Source of the DNA: Bacteroidota bacterium
GTDB taxonomy: Bacteria > Bacteroidota > Bacteroidia > Sphingobacteriales > Sphingobacteriaceae
NCBI GenBank assembly: GCA_013288235.1
Contig: JABDCF010000029.1
Coordinates: forward strand, 1 to 36,920
Direction: 5' to 3'
DNA length: 36,920 nucleotides
Shown here in pieces: positions 23,882 to 32,099 of this stretch. Position numbers and translations under genes: made by a program. Positions within the stretch are counted from its first letter, which is position 1. Every line of letters starts with the position of its first letter. The notes below the pieces were generated by a model. It ran no database searches. It saw nothing but the letters and a program-made list of their open reading frames with translations, and was not told the DNA's origin.

Positions 23882-24751
23882 TTACTTATTCAAATTATCT
23901 ACCCTATCGTAAAATTCATTTTGCAATTGCAGGGTTTTTGTATCCGCTTTTACTTCTTTTAAGGCTTTAACAAACGATGCTATTTCATGATCGGTTATAA
24001 ATTTACCGAACCCGGTCGTTGCTTTCGCGCCTTCGCCCGCATAATGATTTGGGAATGCGGCGTACCACCAGATAGGGGTGTACAGGTCGGATAATGGCAG
24101 GCGGGCCTGGTTGGCGCCGCTTTGGTCGGTAGCCCTATCCATTCGCATCAGGTCGGGACGGTAGTATAATAATATTGAAGTTTCCGATTCGCCGGCATGC
24201 TCATCAGTTTTCATATCTGATTTATGCATTTTGCGGTATTCTTTTGCATACTCCGGGTCATTTTCGGGTTCGTAAAGGTACACGGCATAATTATGGCGTT
24301 TGTTTAATAGCGATTGCATAAAGAAATGCAAAAACTCAGGATTCCCGCCGTGGCCGTTAAGGATGATGATCTTATCAAAACCATTGCGGGCAATTTCATC
24401 GCAGGTGGCTTCAAGTAAATCCCAGATCACCTTGCTTGGCAGGGCAAAAGTGCCCGGCTGATGACGGGCCTCGTTGATCTGGCCATAAAAATAATCAGGA
24501 AAAACCACGGCATATTCTTCTTTTACAGCATGGGCCGCCCATTCGCGCACATGGATAAGGTCGGTACCGATGGGGGAGTGGGGGCCGTGTTTTTCGAGGA
24601 TGCCAATTGGAAGAATGCAGGTTTTGTGCGATTTTTCTAAAGCTTTTGGGAAATCGCTGGCTACAAGCTCATCCCAGCGGGCGGGGATTTCCTGGGCAAA
24701 AGTAAAATTGCCGATTAATAATGCTAAAAGTAATAACAGAAAAGGTTTCAT
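23882..24751 (-). CDS. Secreted creatininase-family amidohydrolase
   Basis: This 289-residue protein has a signal peptide (MKPFLLLLLALLIGNFTFA). Creatininase-family motifs are clear: PIGILEKHGPHSPIGTDL (Glu and His metal ligands, then an Asp), ILNGHGGNPEF, and DEHAGESETS. The family binds two metal ions and opens amide rings; characterised members include creatininase, and the fold also occurs in mycofactocin and riboflavin-related enzymes. An exported copy has no known substrate that I can name. The ATG at 24751 is well placed. The gene shares orientation with the GH30/GH20 genes upstream. Confidence 0.9.
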   Translation of the reverse strand: MKPFLLLLLALLIGNFTFAQEIPARWDELVASDFPKALEKSHKTCILPIGILEKHGPHSPIGTDLIHVREWAAHAVKEEYAVVFPDYFYGQINEARHQPGTFALPSKVIWDLLEATCDEIARNGFDKIIILNGHGGNPEFLHFFMQSLLNKRHNYAVYLYEPENDPEYAKEYRKMHKSDMKTDEHAGESETSILLYYRPDLMRMDRATDQSGANQARLPLSDLYTPIWWYAAFPNHYAGEGAKATTGFGKFITDHEIASFVKALKEVKADTKTLQLQNEFYDRVDNLNK

Positions 24752-24832
24752 AACGATATAAATCAGGTTTATAAAATAGGTTGGTTAGCGGGGTATTTGA
24801 ACGATGAATTTACAAAGTTTTTTTGTCTGAAC

Positions 24833-24909
24833 TGTTGATTTTATTGATTTAAAGATACCGCCGATTTTTATTGAAACGGCCAACGAAATCCTTAAATCAT
24901 TAAAATCAA
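24833..24909. repeat. Word-repeat inverted element upstream of the creatininase gene
   Basis: TGTTGATTTTATTGATTTAA (24833-24852) pairs with the reverse complement in TTAAATCATTAAAATCAACG (24892-24911) with few mismatches. The loop also contains GATTTTTATTGAAACGG. It lies in the minus-strand gap between a small gene and the creatininase gene. Confidence 0.65.
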
Positions 24910-24918
24910 CGGTCTGGT

Positions 24919-25104
24919 TTACTTCTCCAGCACGAAAGTAATATTAGTCCAGTTAGCCGCTGCCGTAGCACTGTGGATAATATCTTTTATTACCCAGCCT
25001 TCATCCAGGTACTTGTTTACAAAACTGATCTCGTACGCCGAATGGCGGTTGGTTACCGATTGCTCATAAACGTTAATATTTACTGTAATTACTTTTTGTG
25101 CCAT
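24919..25104 (-). CDS. Small unknown protein
   Basis: From the ATG at 25104 this is 61 residues starting MAQKVITVNINVYEQSV. A longer start at 25143 is possible but less natural. It looks like a soluble alpha/beta protein (strand, helix SFVNKYLDEGW, strand NITFVLEK). I recognise no family, but the composition is protein-like and the frame has normal codon use. Confidence 0.6.
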   Translation of the reverse strand: MAQKVITVNINVYEQSVTNRHSAYEISFVNKYLDEGWVIKDIIHSATAAANWTNITFVLEK

Positions 25105-25264
25105 GCTGTTTAAAATTGCTGCTCTAAGGTATATATTTATCAAGCTAAAATTGCAGCCGATTATTTGGGGTATTGGCAGGAAATATTGAGCCGGTTCAAA
25201 AGTCCGGAAGCCAGAAAAGGTAAATTAATGATATTGCCCCACGGCGTTAGAATGTGAAATTAAC

Positions 25265-25492
25265 TCAATTAAAACATTGGCTAAATGCTACCAAAACCTT
25301 TAAAAATACTTCGCGGTCAACGCCATAGGTGGCAGGATGATCAGGTTTAACCGGCCGCCCATTTTTATAACGTACCGGAAATAATGCGATAAAATCGCGG
25401 ATGGATATCTCATATCGCAGCCATGGGTCGGCACGGTGTATTTCTTCCAGCCGCATTTCAAAAAGGGGAATGCTTAAGTGGTCATTCTTCAT
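25265..25492 (-). CDS. Small unknown protein
   Basis: From the ATG at 25492 (MKNDHLSIPLFEMRLEEIHR) it has 75 residues; an upstream start at 25510 adds six. It is soluble and charged, with WLRYEISIRDFIALFPVRYKN in the middle. No family is recognised. It starts 25 bp after the stop of the GH30 gene and may be transcribed with it. Confidence 0.6.
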   Translation of the reverse strand: MKNDHLSIPLFEMRLEEIHRADPWLRYEISIRDFIALFPVRYKNGRPVKPDHPATYGVDREVFLKVLVAFSQCFN

Positions 25493-25516
25493 TGCAGCAA
25501 AAATAAACAATTACGG

Positions 25517-27511
25517 TTACTGGCTTATTAAAGTTACGTAACTTGTTGCCGGTAATTTAAATTTTGCCATGCCATCTTTTACGTTTATAACGCTGCCCGC
25601 TTTCATGCTCACCGCTTTACTTGTAGTATAAACCTGGAATTGTTTTACGCCGGAAGGCAGCCCTGCTAAAGTTACTTTTCGTTTTGCGCCGTTATTTACA
25701 ACGTGTACGGCGTAAACCTTTTTGTCATTATCACCCAATGCAGCGCATGTTATGTTTGACTTGTCGCAGCTGATAGGCATCGCAAAAAGTCCCTTCGGTG
25801 TTATCGACAATTGTTTTAAATTCCAAAACCGCTGGCCGGGGTGCAGTGGTTCATTATTGCCAAAAATACCACCGCCTATCAACGGCGAGTAATCTGAGGT
25901 CAGTTGCCATTGCAAAATAGATTCAGGCTGACAAATAGCAAGCAAACGGGTAAAAAGGTTTATCTCTTCAAGCGCATAAGTTTGTTCCTGGAATATATCG
26001 GGATAGTTCCATGCAGCGGCATCGATGCTACCCTCGCCCACCAGTAGCGGCACATTCAGTTTCGTGGCGGCATAGGCCCACTTTTTTAAGACTTCCGTAT
26101 CCCAGCCACGCCACGAGTGGAATGAAATGGCGCCAATATAAGGCTTTGCATCAGGGTCATCCATTGCAGGGTAAATAAACCTGTAGGTGGTGGCGTCTGA
26201 ATTATCGCCAAGCAGCATTTTGGTAGTAAGGCCGTGCGCTGCAAAATAAGCACCGCAACCTTTTATAAAACCATCATGTTGCTGGGGTGTAATGCGGACA
26301 TTGATACCGAGGTCTGATTCGTTGAACGAGAATAACTTTACTTCGATACCATACTTATTTTTCAAGTAAAGGATATAATCGGCGATGGATTTGTAAATAG
26401 CATCCATATTATCCTTATTAAGCGGGTTACCCCATACGCCATTAACCGGTCGGAAATTTGGCTTCCCCTCAATTGCCCAGTTAGGCGGAAACCAGGCTGA
26501 AAGAATAAGCGGAATTCCCATGCTATCAAGCCTGTGCGCCATTTCCATCGCTTTTTTAACAGGAAGTGCCAGTTTACCCGAATCGGCAGTTGCAATAGGG
26601 TCAACATCCATTTTAGGTTGCCAAAACCGCCAGGGCATTTCAACACGACCGTATGCTACGCGCAGGTTTTGCAGGCAATAATCAATAACCTGTGGGTCTG
26701 CTTTCGGATTTTGAAGGCGAAAATTGCCGCCGAGCCCATCAAATGCGCGGCCCGGCTTCGTTGTATTTATGACTAAGTTAGCCGGGATTTTATCAATATA
26801 TCCAGAAGCTTTTACAGTAAAAACCTTTTGAATAGTATCTCCTTTGCTTATACCATTTAACTTTAGCGCCACGTATAGCTGCAAATCGTTTCTACCGTGA
26901 CTGGTATCCGTCCTGTACTTGATGTAAGCAGGTTCGTCAAATTTTATTTTAAAGCTGCGGGCCGACGAATTAATCTCAAAACCTTTAGCAGTGTCACCGT
27001 AGCTCCTGCCAATGCCGTTGTAATTTTTCAATGAATCTTTTACTCCCGATAATCGTAACCGGCCGGGGGTATAATCGTCGCCATGCAGTGTGATGCAAAA
27101 AAACACATCCCCCGATCGGGCATCAGCATGGGCGTTTAAATTCAGGGTTACTTTTATCTTACCCGTGCCGATGTCTTTTACTGTTTCTTTAAAAAATAAG
27201 CTATCAATATTAGTGGTAACCAGCTGTTCATCACCATTGCGTTTGTAGTGTGGCCTCTGCCGTTCTTTACCTGTTGAAATGGTACGGTTACCAATCACTA
27301 CTTTTATGCTTGATTCAAAATCAAAAAGTTGCCCGTGTTTGCGGATGCCTGTGATATTGCCCCATGGTTCTACTTCGGCCTGGCTATAGGCATTATTCAC
27401 AAGTGTTACCAATACTATTAAAAAGATTAACGGGCTTTTGCAACGATGTTTATTATGGCTATAGCAATTGATTTTCAAAATAGGGACGGTTTGTTTATGG
27501 ACTGAGAACAA
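25517..27511 (-). CDS. Secreted GH30-type glycoside hydrolase
   Basis: This 664-residue protein has a hydrophobic signal core at about residues 27-43 (ending AYSQ). The N-terminal 240 residues look like a beta-sandwich domain, followed by a TIM barrel starting near AFDGLGGNFRLQNP (residue about 256) and a C-terminal beta domain from about 560. The likely acid/base is Glu398 in SFNESD and the nucleophile Glu493 in LVGEGS, both at clan GH-A positions. Known GH30 activities include glucosylceramidase, beta-xylosidase and beta-1,6-glucanase; the substrate here is open. No in-frame ATG is present; the start is a TTG at 27511 or 27478. Confidence 0.82.
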   Translation of the reverse strand: MFSVHKQTVPILKINCYSHNKHRCKSPLIFLIVLVTLVNNAYSQAEVEPWGNITGIRKHGQLFDFESSIKVVIGNRTISTGKERQRPHYKRNGDEQLVTTNIDSLFFKETVKDIGTGKIKVTLNLNAHADARSGDVFFCITLHGDDYTPGRLRLSGVKDSLKNYNGIGRSYGDTAKGFEINSSARSFKIKFDEPAYIKYRTDTSHGRNDLQLYVALKLNGISKGDTIQKVFTVKASGYIDKIPANLVINTTKPGRAFDGLGGNFRLQNPKADPQVIDYCLQNLRVAYGRVEMPWRFWQPKMDVDPIATADSGKLALPVKKAMEMAHRLDSMGIPLILSAWFPPNWAIEGKPNFRPVNGVWGNPLNKDNMDAIYKSIADYILYLKNKYGIEVKLFSFNESDLGINVRITPQQHDGFIKGCGAYFAAHGLTTKMLLGDNSDATTYRFIYPAMDDPDAKPYIGAISFHSWRGWDTEVLKKWAYAATKLNVPLLVGEGSIDAAAWNYPDIFQEQTYALEEINLFTRLLAICQPESILQWQLTSDYSPLIGGGIFGNNEPLHPGQRFWNLKQLSITPKGLFAMPISCDKSNITCAALGDNDKKVYAVHVVNNGAKRKVTLAGLPSGVKQFQVYTTSKAVSMKAGSVINVKDGMAKFKLPATSYVTLISQ

Positions 27512-27597
27512 GTTAATTTACGAAACTAAAATTAATGTTATTACGACAGGAAACGGTACTATAGTAAAAATATTACAGGTGAAATACTTTGCAAGAC

Positions 27598-29379
27598 TTA
27601 TCTTTTATGCCTCTTCTTACTTTTTATATGATGCGCTGCACCCTGTTTTAAATGACCGTGTTGTTCTGAGTGATGATGCCCGGTTTTTGTCCCGCGGTTA
27701 TGGTGATGGTGCCTGTTTTTACCAGCCGGTTTTGTAATGCGGGGCATAAAATCGATAGCCTCGGGATGAAATGATGTATCAAATGGGTTGAAATAATAAA
27801 TACCTGCCTTATCATAAAGCGCAAAGTTGATTTTTAACCGTTCATTAAATGAGGCTTCGTCCTTTTTTACGGCATCGGTCCATGCAGCTTCTGCCAGTGC
27901 AGCTAAACGAGGGTAAATCATAAAATCAAGCCTTTTGTCTGATCCGATGGTTTCCGTCCAGATATTTGCCTGTATCCCTAAAACCTGGTTCGATTGCAGC
28001 TCATCAGATGGCATCACTTTGTCAGGGAAATTATAAACATCGCTCACGCTGTTAAAAAATGCTCCGTTCCACCTACGACCCGAAATGTGGCTTTTATCCT
28101 GCACAAAATCAAAATACAATGGCAAACGTGGACAAAGTACTACCTGGTAATTTTTTTGAAGCGCCAATGTCAATTGCGAGGGAACATTTTGCCGCCACCA
28201 AAAAACGATAGTCTTACCGGCTGGCAGGTCGGTTTCAGTAGCCTCATCCCAGCAAAGGATCTTATCGCCCATGCTTATAACCGTATCCGTCATCCGGCGG
28301 AAAAAATAATGCTCAAGGTCAGTAAGGTCTGTAAACTTATTTTTCGCCATCATATCTGTTATAGCTGGCCTTCCAGCCCAGGCTTGCATGCCTAAAGCGA
28401 CTTCATCGCCCCCTAAATGGATCATGTGAGCAGGAAAAAGAACATTAACCTCTTTCAATATATCAGCCAAAAACGGGTACGTTTTCTCGTTGGCCGGATC
28501 GAAGGTGAAATTGGGATATTTGTATATACTTCCCCCGCTAAATTCGGGATACGCCTTATTTGCTGCGGTAGCATGGCCCGGCATATCAATTTCGGGGATA
28601 ACGGTTATAAACCTGTCGTTGGCATATGCTACTATTTCTTTAATATCATCCTGGGTATAATATTTGGCAGCAGCCAGTGTATCCGAGTGATTGCCTATGC
28701 TGCCCACAGCTGTTAATAGCGGATATTTTTTTATTTCGATGCGCCAGCCGTCAACATCGGTTAAATGCCAGTGAAACTTGTTCAGCTTATAAAAGGCCAT
28801 CCAATCCAGTAACTGTTCAACTTTTTCTTTTCCAAAAAAATGGCGCGATTCATCCAGCATAAAACCGCGCCACTGGTACCTGGGCGCATCTGTAATTTCA
28901 CATGCCGGTAAAACAACGTGGCTTGCAACAGGTTGGGCCCTGATGAGTTGCAGTAATGATACTATCCCGTAAAAAATACCTTCACTGCCCGAGGATTGGA
29001 TAGTTACTTTTTGAGGTTCAATTTTTAAAGTATAGGTACCGGGCAATTGGTTTTTTTGCACCAGTTGAAGGTCGATAATCGCCTTTATCTCGTGTTGGTC
29101 CACCGCTATCGTCCAGGCATTGGCTTTTAGCAATTCTGTCTGAAGATAATTAGCCTCGGGCAACAGCGAATCATTGTTCATCCCGATAACAGTATTGCTG
29201 TTCAATTCAAACAATCCGTTACCTTTTACAAATGATTTTGGCGCAGGTATGATGTTGATATTTTGGGCAGAAAGAAAAAAAGGAAATAAAAGAAACACGA
29301 ATAACACGAATTTATTCGAATTTACACAAATGCAGTTTTGCTTACGGCGTGGAGATAACTTTTTACTGTTCGTGCTCAA
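27598..29379 (-). CDS. Secreted GH20 beta-N-acetylhexosaminidase
   Basis: This 593-residue protein removes terminal N-acetylglucosamine or N-acetylgalactosamine from glycans. It has a GH20b alpha/beta domain (about residues 40-165) and a TIM barrel that starts near YQWRGFMLDESRHFF. The catalytic pair is Asp325-Glu326 in HLGGDEV; KFHWHLTDVDGWR and PEIDMPGHA are also typical. The last 44 residues or so are basic and contain 12 histidines, including runs of four and three. The start is a TTG at 29379; the signal peptide (about 24-39) is partly encoded by a word-repeat element. There is no usable ATG. Confidence 0.92.
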   Translation of the reverse strand: MSTNSKKLSPRRKQNCICVNSNKFVLFVFLLFPFFLSAQNINIIPAPKSFVKGNGLFELNSNTVIGMNNDSLLPEANYLQTELLKANAWTIAVDQHEIKAIIDLQLVQKNQLPGTYTLKIEPQKVTIQSSGSEGIFYGIVSLLQLIRAQPVASHVVLPACEITDAPRYQWRGFMLDESRHFFGKEKVEQLLDWMAFYKLNKFHWHLTDVDGWRIEIKKYPLLTAVGSIGNHSDTLAAAKYYTQDDIKEIVAYANDRFITVIPEIDMPGHATAANKAYPEFSGGSIYKYPNFTFDPANEKTYPFLADILKEVNVLFPAHMIHLGGDEVALGMQAWAGRPAITDMMAKNKFTDLTDLEHYFFRRMTDTVISMGDKILCWDEATETDLPAGKTIVFWWRQNVPSQLTLALQKNYQVVLCPRLPLYFDFVQDKSHISGRRWNGAFFNSVSDVYNFPDKVMPSDELQSNQVLGIQANIWTETIGSDKRLDFMIYPRLAALAEAAWTDAVKKDEASFNERLKINFALYDKAGIYYFNPFDTSFHPEAIDFMPRITKPAGKNRHHHHNRGTKTGHHHSEQHGHLKQGAAHHIKSKKRHKR

Positions 29380-29528
29380 TCAATTAGTATAATTCGGGTT
29401 AGATCAATTCGTTTAAATTCGGGGCAGTTAAAATTAGGATTATTGAAGTAATAATCCGAAAAATTCATACAAATAAATTCAGATGCTCGCGCAACCTTGA
29501 TTTGTGGTCATTCGTGAAAATTCGTGCC
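29292..29528. repeat. Word-repeat inverted element crossing the GH20 gene start
   Basis: Words of the type AACACGAATAACACGAATTT (29295-29314), then TTCGAATTTACACAAA, are matched by reverse-complement words such as TTTGTGG, CATTCGTGAAAATTCGTGC (29509-29527) and CAATTCGTTTAAATTCG. The left arm lies inside the GH20 reading frame. The rest fills the 156-bp gap to the end of the GT39-type gene. Confidence 0.65.
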
Positions 29529-29535
29529 AATAAAA

Positions 29536-31161
29536 TCACTTTCCGAACGGCGGCAAACCTATCAGCTGCCTGTAAACCGGCAAGTCCATTCGCGGTGTGG
29601 CAGGTATATGGAAATTTTTGCAGTAATAAACCTGTAAAGTATATTCGGGGCCATTACGCATGATCTGTACATCTGGCAGTTGCGTTATACTGTCAAAAAA
29701 AGGTTTGGCATTGGCATCGATATACATTTTGTGTTGGTCGCCTATAATAATAGCATCCTTGCCTATCAATTTTTTAGGATCGACCAAAAATGCAAGGTTG
29801 CGGGGATCAGGATCAAAAACAATGATATCCTTTTTGCCTTTTAATGCCCAATCTATCTTGCCTGTTAGCCACCAGCGGCAGCTTCCGGTAAAAATATTGG
29901 GATTTTGCAGCCAGCCTTCTTTTTCGAAGCGTGTGTTTATATCAGTATAATCAACACCCTGTATCGTAGGGTCTAAGTTATCACCATGGAAAAAGTGTAC
30001 TACCGCTTTTGGGCCGTATGAACTCCAGAAACCGGTAACCATGTGTGTGCCAAGCACACCGATAGTAATCAGGGTAAAAAAGATGGAAAAATTAAGCCAC
30101 CTGCGGGTAAGGCGTTTTCCAATGCTACCGCTATTGAGGCACTTATCAACCGCGAACCCTAAGGGAATAAACAGCATCATATAACCAGGCGCCTGCCAGT
30201 GAAAATGGAACTGTAAATCGGCCCATAACGTAACGATTGTAAAAAATACGAGGGGCAATACTGCCATCCAGAAGATAAAGCTATAGGCAAGCAATTGCGA
30301 ACGCAATTTATACGAAATAAAAAGCTGCCTGATGGCAGGGAACCATATCCAGGGCAGCAAAAATGCTGCCTGCCCAGCTATACTCCGTAAAAACCAGTCG
30401 AAATGCAGGTGAAATCCTTCACCTTTCACCCCGGCCCTTGATCCCTGGAAAACAAAGGACACCCAGTTGTTATTGTAGTTCCACCACAATATGGGCATTG
30501 CCATAATTATTGTGATTAGAATAGCAAGATAAGGCCCGGGATGGCGCAGCCAATGGCGCTGTTTTTTGTTGGTGGCGATAAACATAAAAACACCTGCAAA
30601 CAAAAATAGCACATGGTATTTACTCAATGTGGCAAGGCCCATGCTTATGCCAACTGCCAGCCAAAGCAACCATGTTTTGCGACTGTAACGGGTAGCCTCA
30701 GATTTTTCGGTACCGGGTGCAACCATTAACTGCACGATAAAATAAGTGGCTATAAGCCAGAAGAACATCAAAGGCGCGTCGGGCTGGTACCAGCAGGCAA
30801 TAGCAACGGTAAACACCGCGCTTAAATTCATAATTACCACTGCCCAAAAACCTGCTTTGGCGTTAAACAGCAGTTTGGTTACCAGAAACAACATCCAGCT
30901 GGTGCCTGCAAATAATAATACCGATGCGAACCTGATACCGAAATTGGATAAACCAAACAGTTTTATACTTAAAGCACCCAACCAGAAAAACAAAGGCGGC
31001 TGATCAAAATAGCTAAGATTTAAGTGCAATGCCCCCCTGAAATAATAAGATTCGCCGTTGCCTAAACCAGTATATCCGGCGATAAAGCAGCGGAGCACAA
31101 AAGTTATAACTATTAAAATTATCGTAAAGGACGCCGCGTTTTTTTCGGTTAATTTCTTCAT
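29536..31161 (-). CDS. Membrane glycosyltransferase, GT39/ArnT-like
   Basis: This 541-residue protein has about 10-11 membrane helices and a soluble C-terminal part (about residues 390-541). It looks like the PMT/ArnT superfamily, which transfers sugars from polyprenyl phosphates on the periplasmic face. The first periplasmic loop usually carries an acidic pair; here it reads GNGESYYFRGALHLNLSYFD, with Glu38 present and the following FDQPP typical of the family. The acceptor (lipid A, glycan or protein) cannot be told. The ATG at 31161 is clear. It is upstream of GH20 in the same direction, with a repeat-filled gap between them. Confidence 0.85.
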   Translation of the reverse strand: MKKLTEKNAASFTIILIVITFVLRCFIAGYTGLGNGESYYFRGALHLNLSYFDQPPLFFWLGALSIKLFGLSNFGIRFASVLLFAGTSWMLFLVTKLLFNAKAGFWAVVIMNLSAVFTVAIACWYQPDAPLMFFWLIATYFIVQLMVAPGTEKSEATRYSRKTWLLWLAVGISMGLATLSKYHVLFLFAGVFMFIATNKKQRHWLRHPGPYLAILITIIMAMPILWWNYNNNWVSFVFQGSRAGVKGEGFHLHFDWFLRSIAGQAAFLLPWIWFPAIRQLFISYKLRSQLLAYSFIFWMAVLPLVFFTIVTLWADLQFHFHWQAPGYMMLFIPLGFAVDKCLNSGSIGKRLTRRWLNFSIFFTLITIGVLGTHMVTGFWSSYGPKAVVHFFHGDNLDPTIQGVDYTDINTRFEKEGWLQNPNIFTGSCRWWLTGKIDWALKGKKDIIVFDPDPRNLAFLVDPKKLIGKDAIIIGDQHKMYIDANAKPFFDSITQLPDVQIMRNGPEYTLQVYYCKNFHIPATPRMDLPVYRQLIGLPPFGK

Positions 31162-31260
31162 TGGGGCAGGTACCGGATTTGTGTGGCAAATCTCTTAAAA
31201 ATTTTATGAATTATTTGTCCTTTTTGTTGAAGCTACAATCACTGAATAATCGAGGCGGTT

Positions 31261-31707
31261 TTAATGTGCAGTAGCCAATTCTTTGGTCGTGTTCATTACA
31301 CTGGCATTGCGCAAATGGGCATTTGCTGTTGAAATTAATTTATAAGGCCGGTTAAAAGCTTCTTGTCTTACCTTAAAACGGTCAGCCAATTTCCTGATGA
31401 TCTCTTTTGAAAAACCTTTGCGATAGTGCAATAATTCGGATACGGTGCTTTTATTTACCCCTAATAATGTTGCTATATCCTTGGCTTTTAGTTTATTTTC
31501 ATCCATCAGGTATTTTAATAACTCCACCGGGTCAGCTTCACTTAGGGTGCTGTGTTCTTCATCCCATTTTTCAATCAACACAGTTAACAGGTCAATTTCA
31601 TCTTCAAGGGTTTCGTTTTCCTTTTCGCCAACTAATTTTTCTAATATATTACAATACTCCCAGTACTGTTCTTCTGTTTTTATGATCTTATATTTTAGTG
31701 TTTCCAT
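31261..31707 (-). CDS. higA: HigA-type antitoxin with Xre-family HTH
   Basis: This 148-residue protein is second in a toxin-first operon. The N-terminal part (about 1-60) is acidic and helical. Residues about 70-120 form a helix-turn-helix (LKAKDIATLLGVNKSTVSEL, then LLHYRKGFSKEIIRKLADRF). It is expected to neutralise HigB and to repress the operon by binding near the HigB start. It begins 12 bp after the HigB stop. The C-terminal tail (TANAHLRNASVMNTTKELAT) looks unstructured. Confidence 0.9.
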   Translation of the reverse strand: METLKYKIIKTEEQYWEYCNILEKLVGEKENETLEDEIDLLTVLIEKWDEEHSTLSEADPVELLKYLMDENKLKAKDIATLLGVNKSTVSELLHYRKGFSKEIIRKLADRFKVRQEAFNRPYKLISTANAHLRNASVMNTTKELATAH

Positions 31708-31719
31708 CCTGTATTTTTT

Positions 31720-32073
31720 TTAATACATCCTGCTATTGTATTGTTTGTTGGCCTTACATAGTTTGGTATACTCAGCATGTGTACCTATCAAGCAAATTGT
31801 AAGATGAACCCTTGTTCTGGCAAAATCATACTTTGCTATCAACCTGTAATTATTCCCACCAATATCAAAAACCACCCTTTCGCTTCCATTGCCCAATAAA
31901 TCGGCTGAACCGAGCGCTGCTAATATATCTTCCGGCGTATTCCAATCAGCACTTTTGATCACTGTCAACCAAAGCCTGAAAGAGTTTTTACTAACAGCAT
32001 GTTTTGCAATAAACTCTTCGACAGTTTTTTCTTTGATCAGGTGTACACGCGTACAATATTCAAAGATAAGCAA
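31720..32073 (-). CDS. higB: HigB-type mRNA interferase toxin; start codon doubtful
   Basis: HigB toxins cleave mRNA on ribosomes. The body matches the long HigB type: RVHLIKEKTVEEFIAKHA, SFRLWLTVIKSADW, DLLGNGSERVVFDIGGNNYR, then VHLTICLIGTHAEYTKLCK. Catalytic-type basic and aromatic residues are present. Family members usually start Met-Arg-Val-His, but here the codon before Arg-Val-His (32050-32052) is ACG. The only in-frame alternative is a TTG at 32073, which lies upstream of a -7-like box. The gene is either initiated at a rare codon, expressed from TTG, or silenced by a start mutation. No frameshift is seen. Confidence 0.8.
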   Translation of the reverse strand: MLIFEYCTRVHLIKEKTVEEFIAKHAVSKNSFRLWLTVIKSADWNTPEDILAALGSADLLGNGSERVVFDIGGNNYRLIAKYDFARTRVHLTICLIGTHAEYTKLCKANKQYNSRMY

Positions 32074-32092
32074 TTGTTCGCATAATGCGAAC
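32042..32092 (-). promoter_or_regulatory. higBA promoter and operator region
   Basis: On the minus strand the -7 box is TATCTTTG (32061-32068), a full TAnnTTTG match. TGTAC-GCGT-GTACA (32042-32055) is an inverted repeat just downstream that covers the expected start of translation. A perfect 17-bp palindrome, GTTCGCATAATGCGAAC (32076-32092), lies where the -33 region should be. Two dyads around a promoter fit an autoregulated TA operon. Confidence 0.65.
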
Positions 32093-32099
32093 TTTTATT

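Noticed and set aside
20508..31161. A polysaccharide utilisation locus
   Set aside because: There is no SusC/SusD pair and no hybrid two-component or anti-sigma regulator next to the glycosidases; a plus-strand gene interrupts the group.
31261..31707. Stand-alone Xre-type transcription regulator
   Set aside because: It follows a clear HigB toxin by 12 bp and has the HigA layout, so an antitoxin is the better call.
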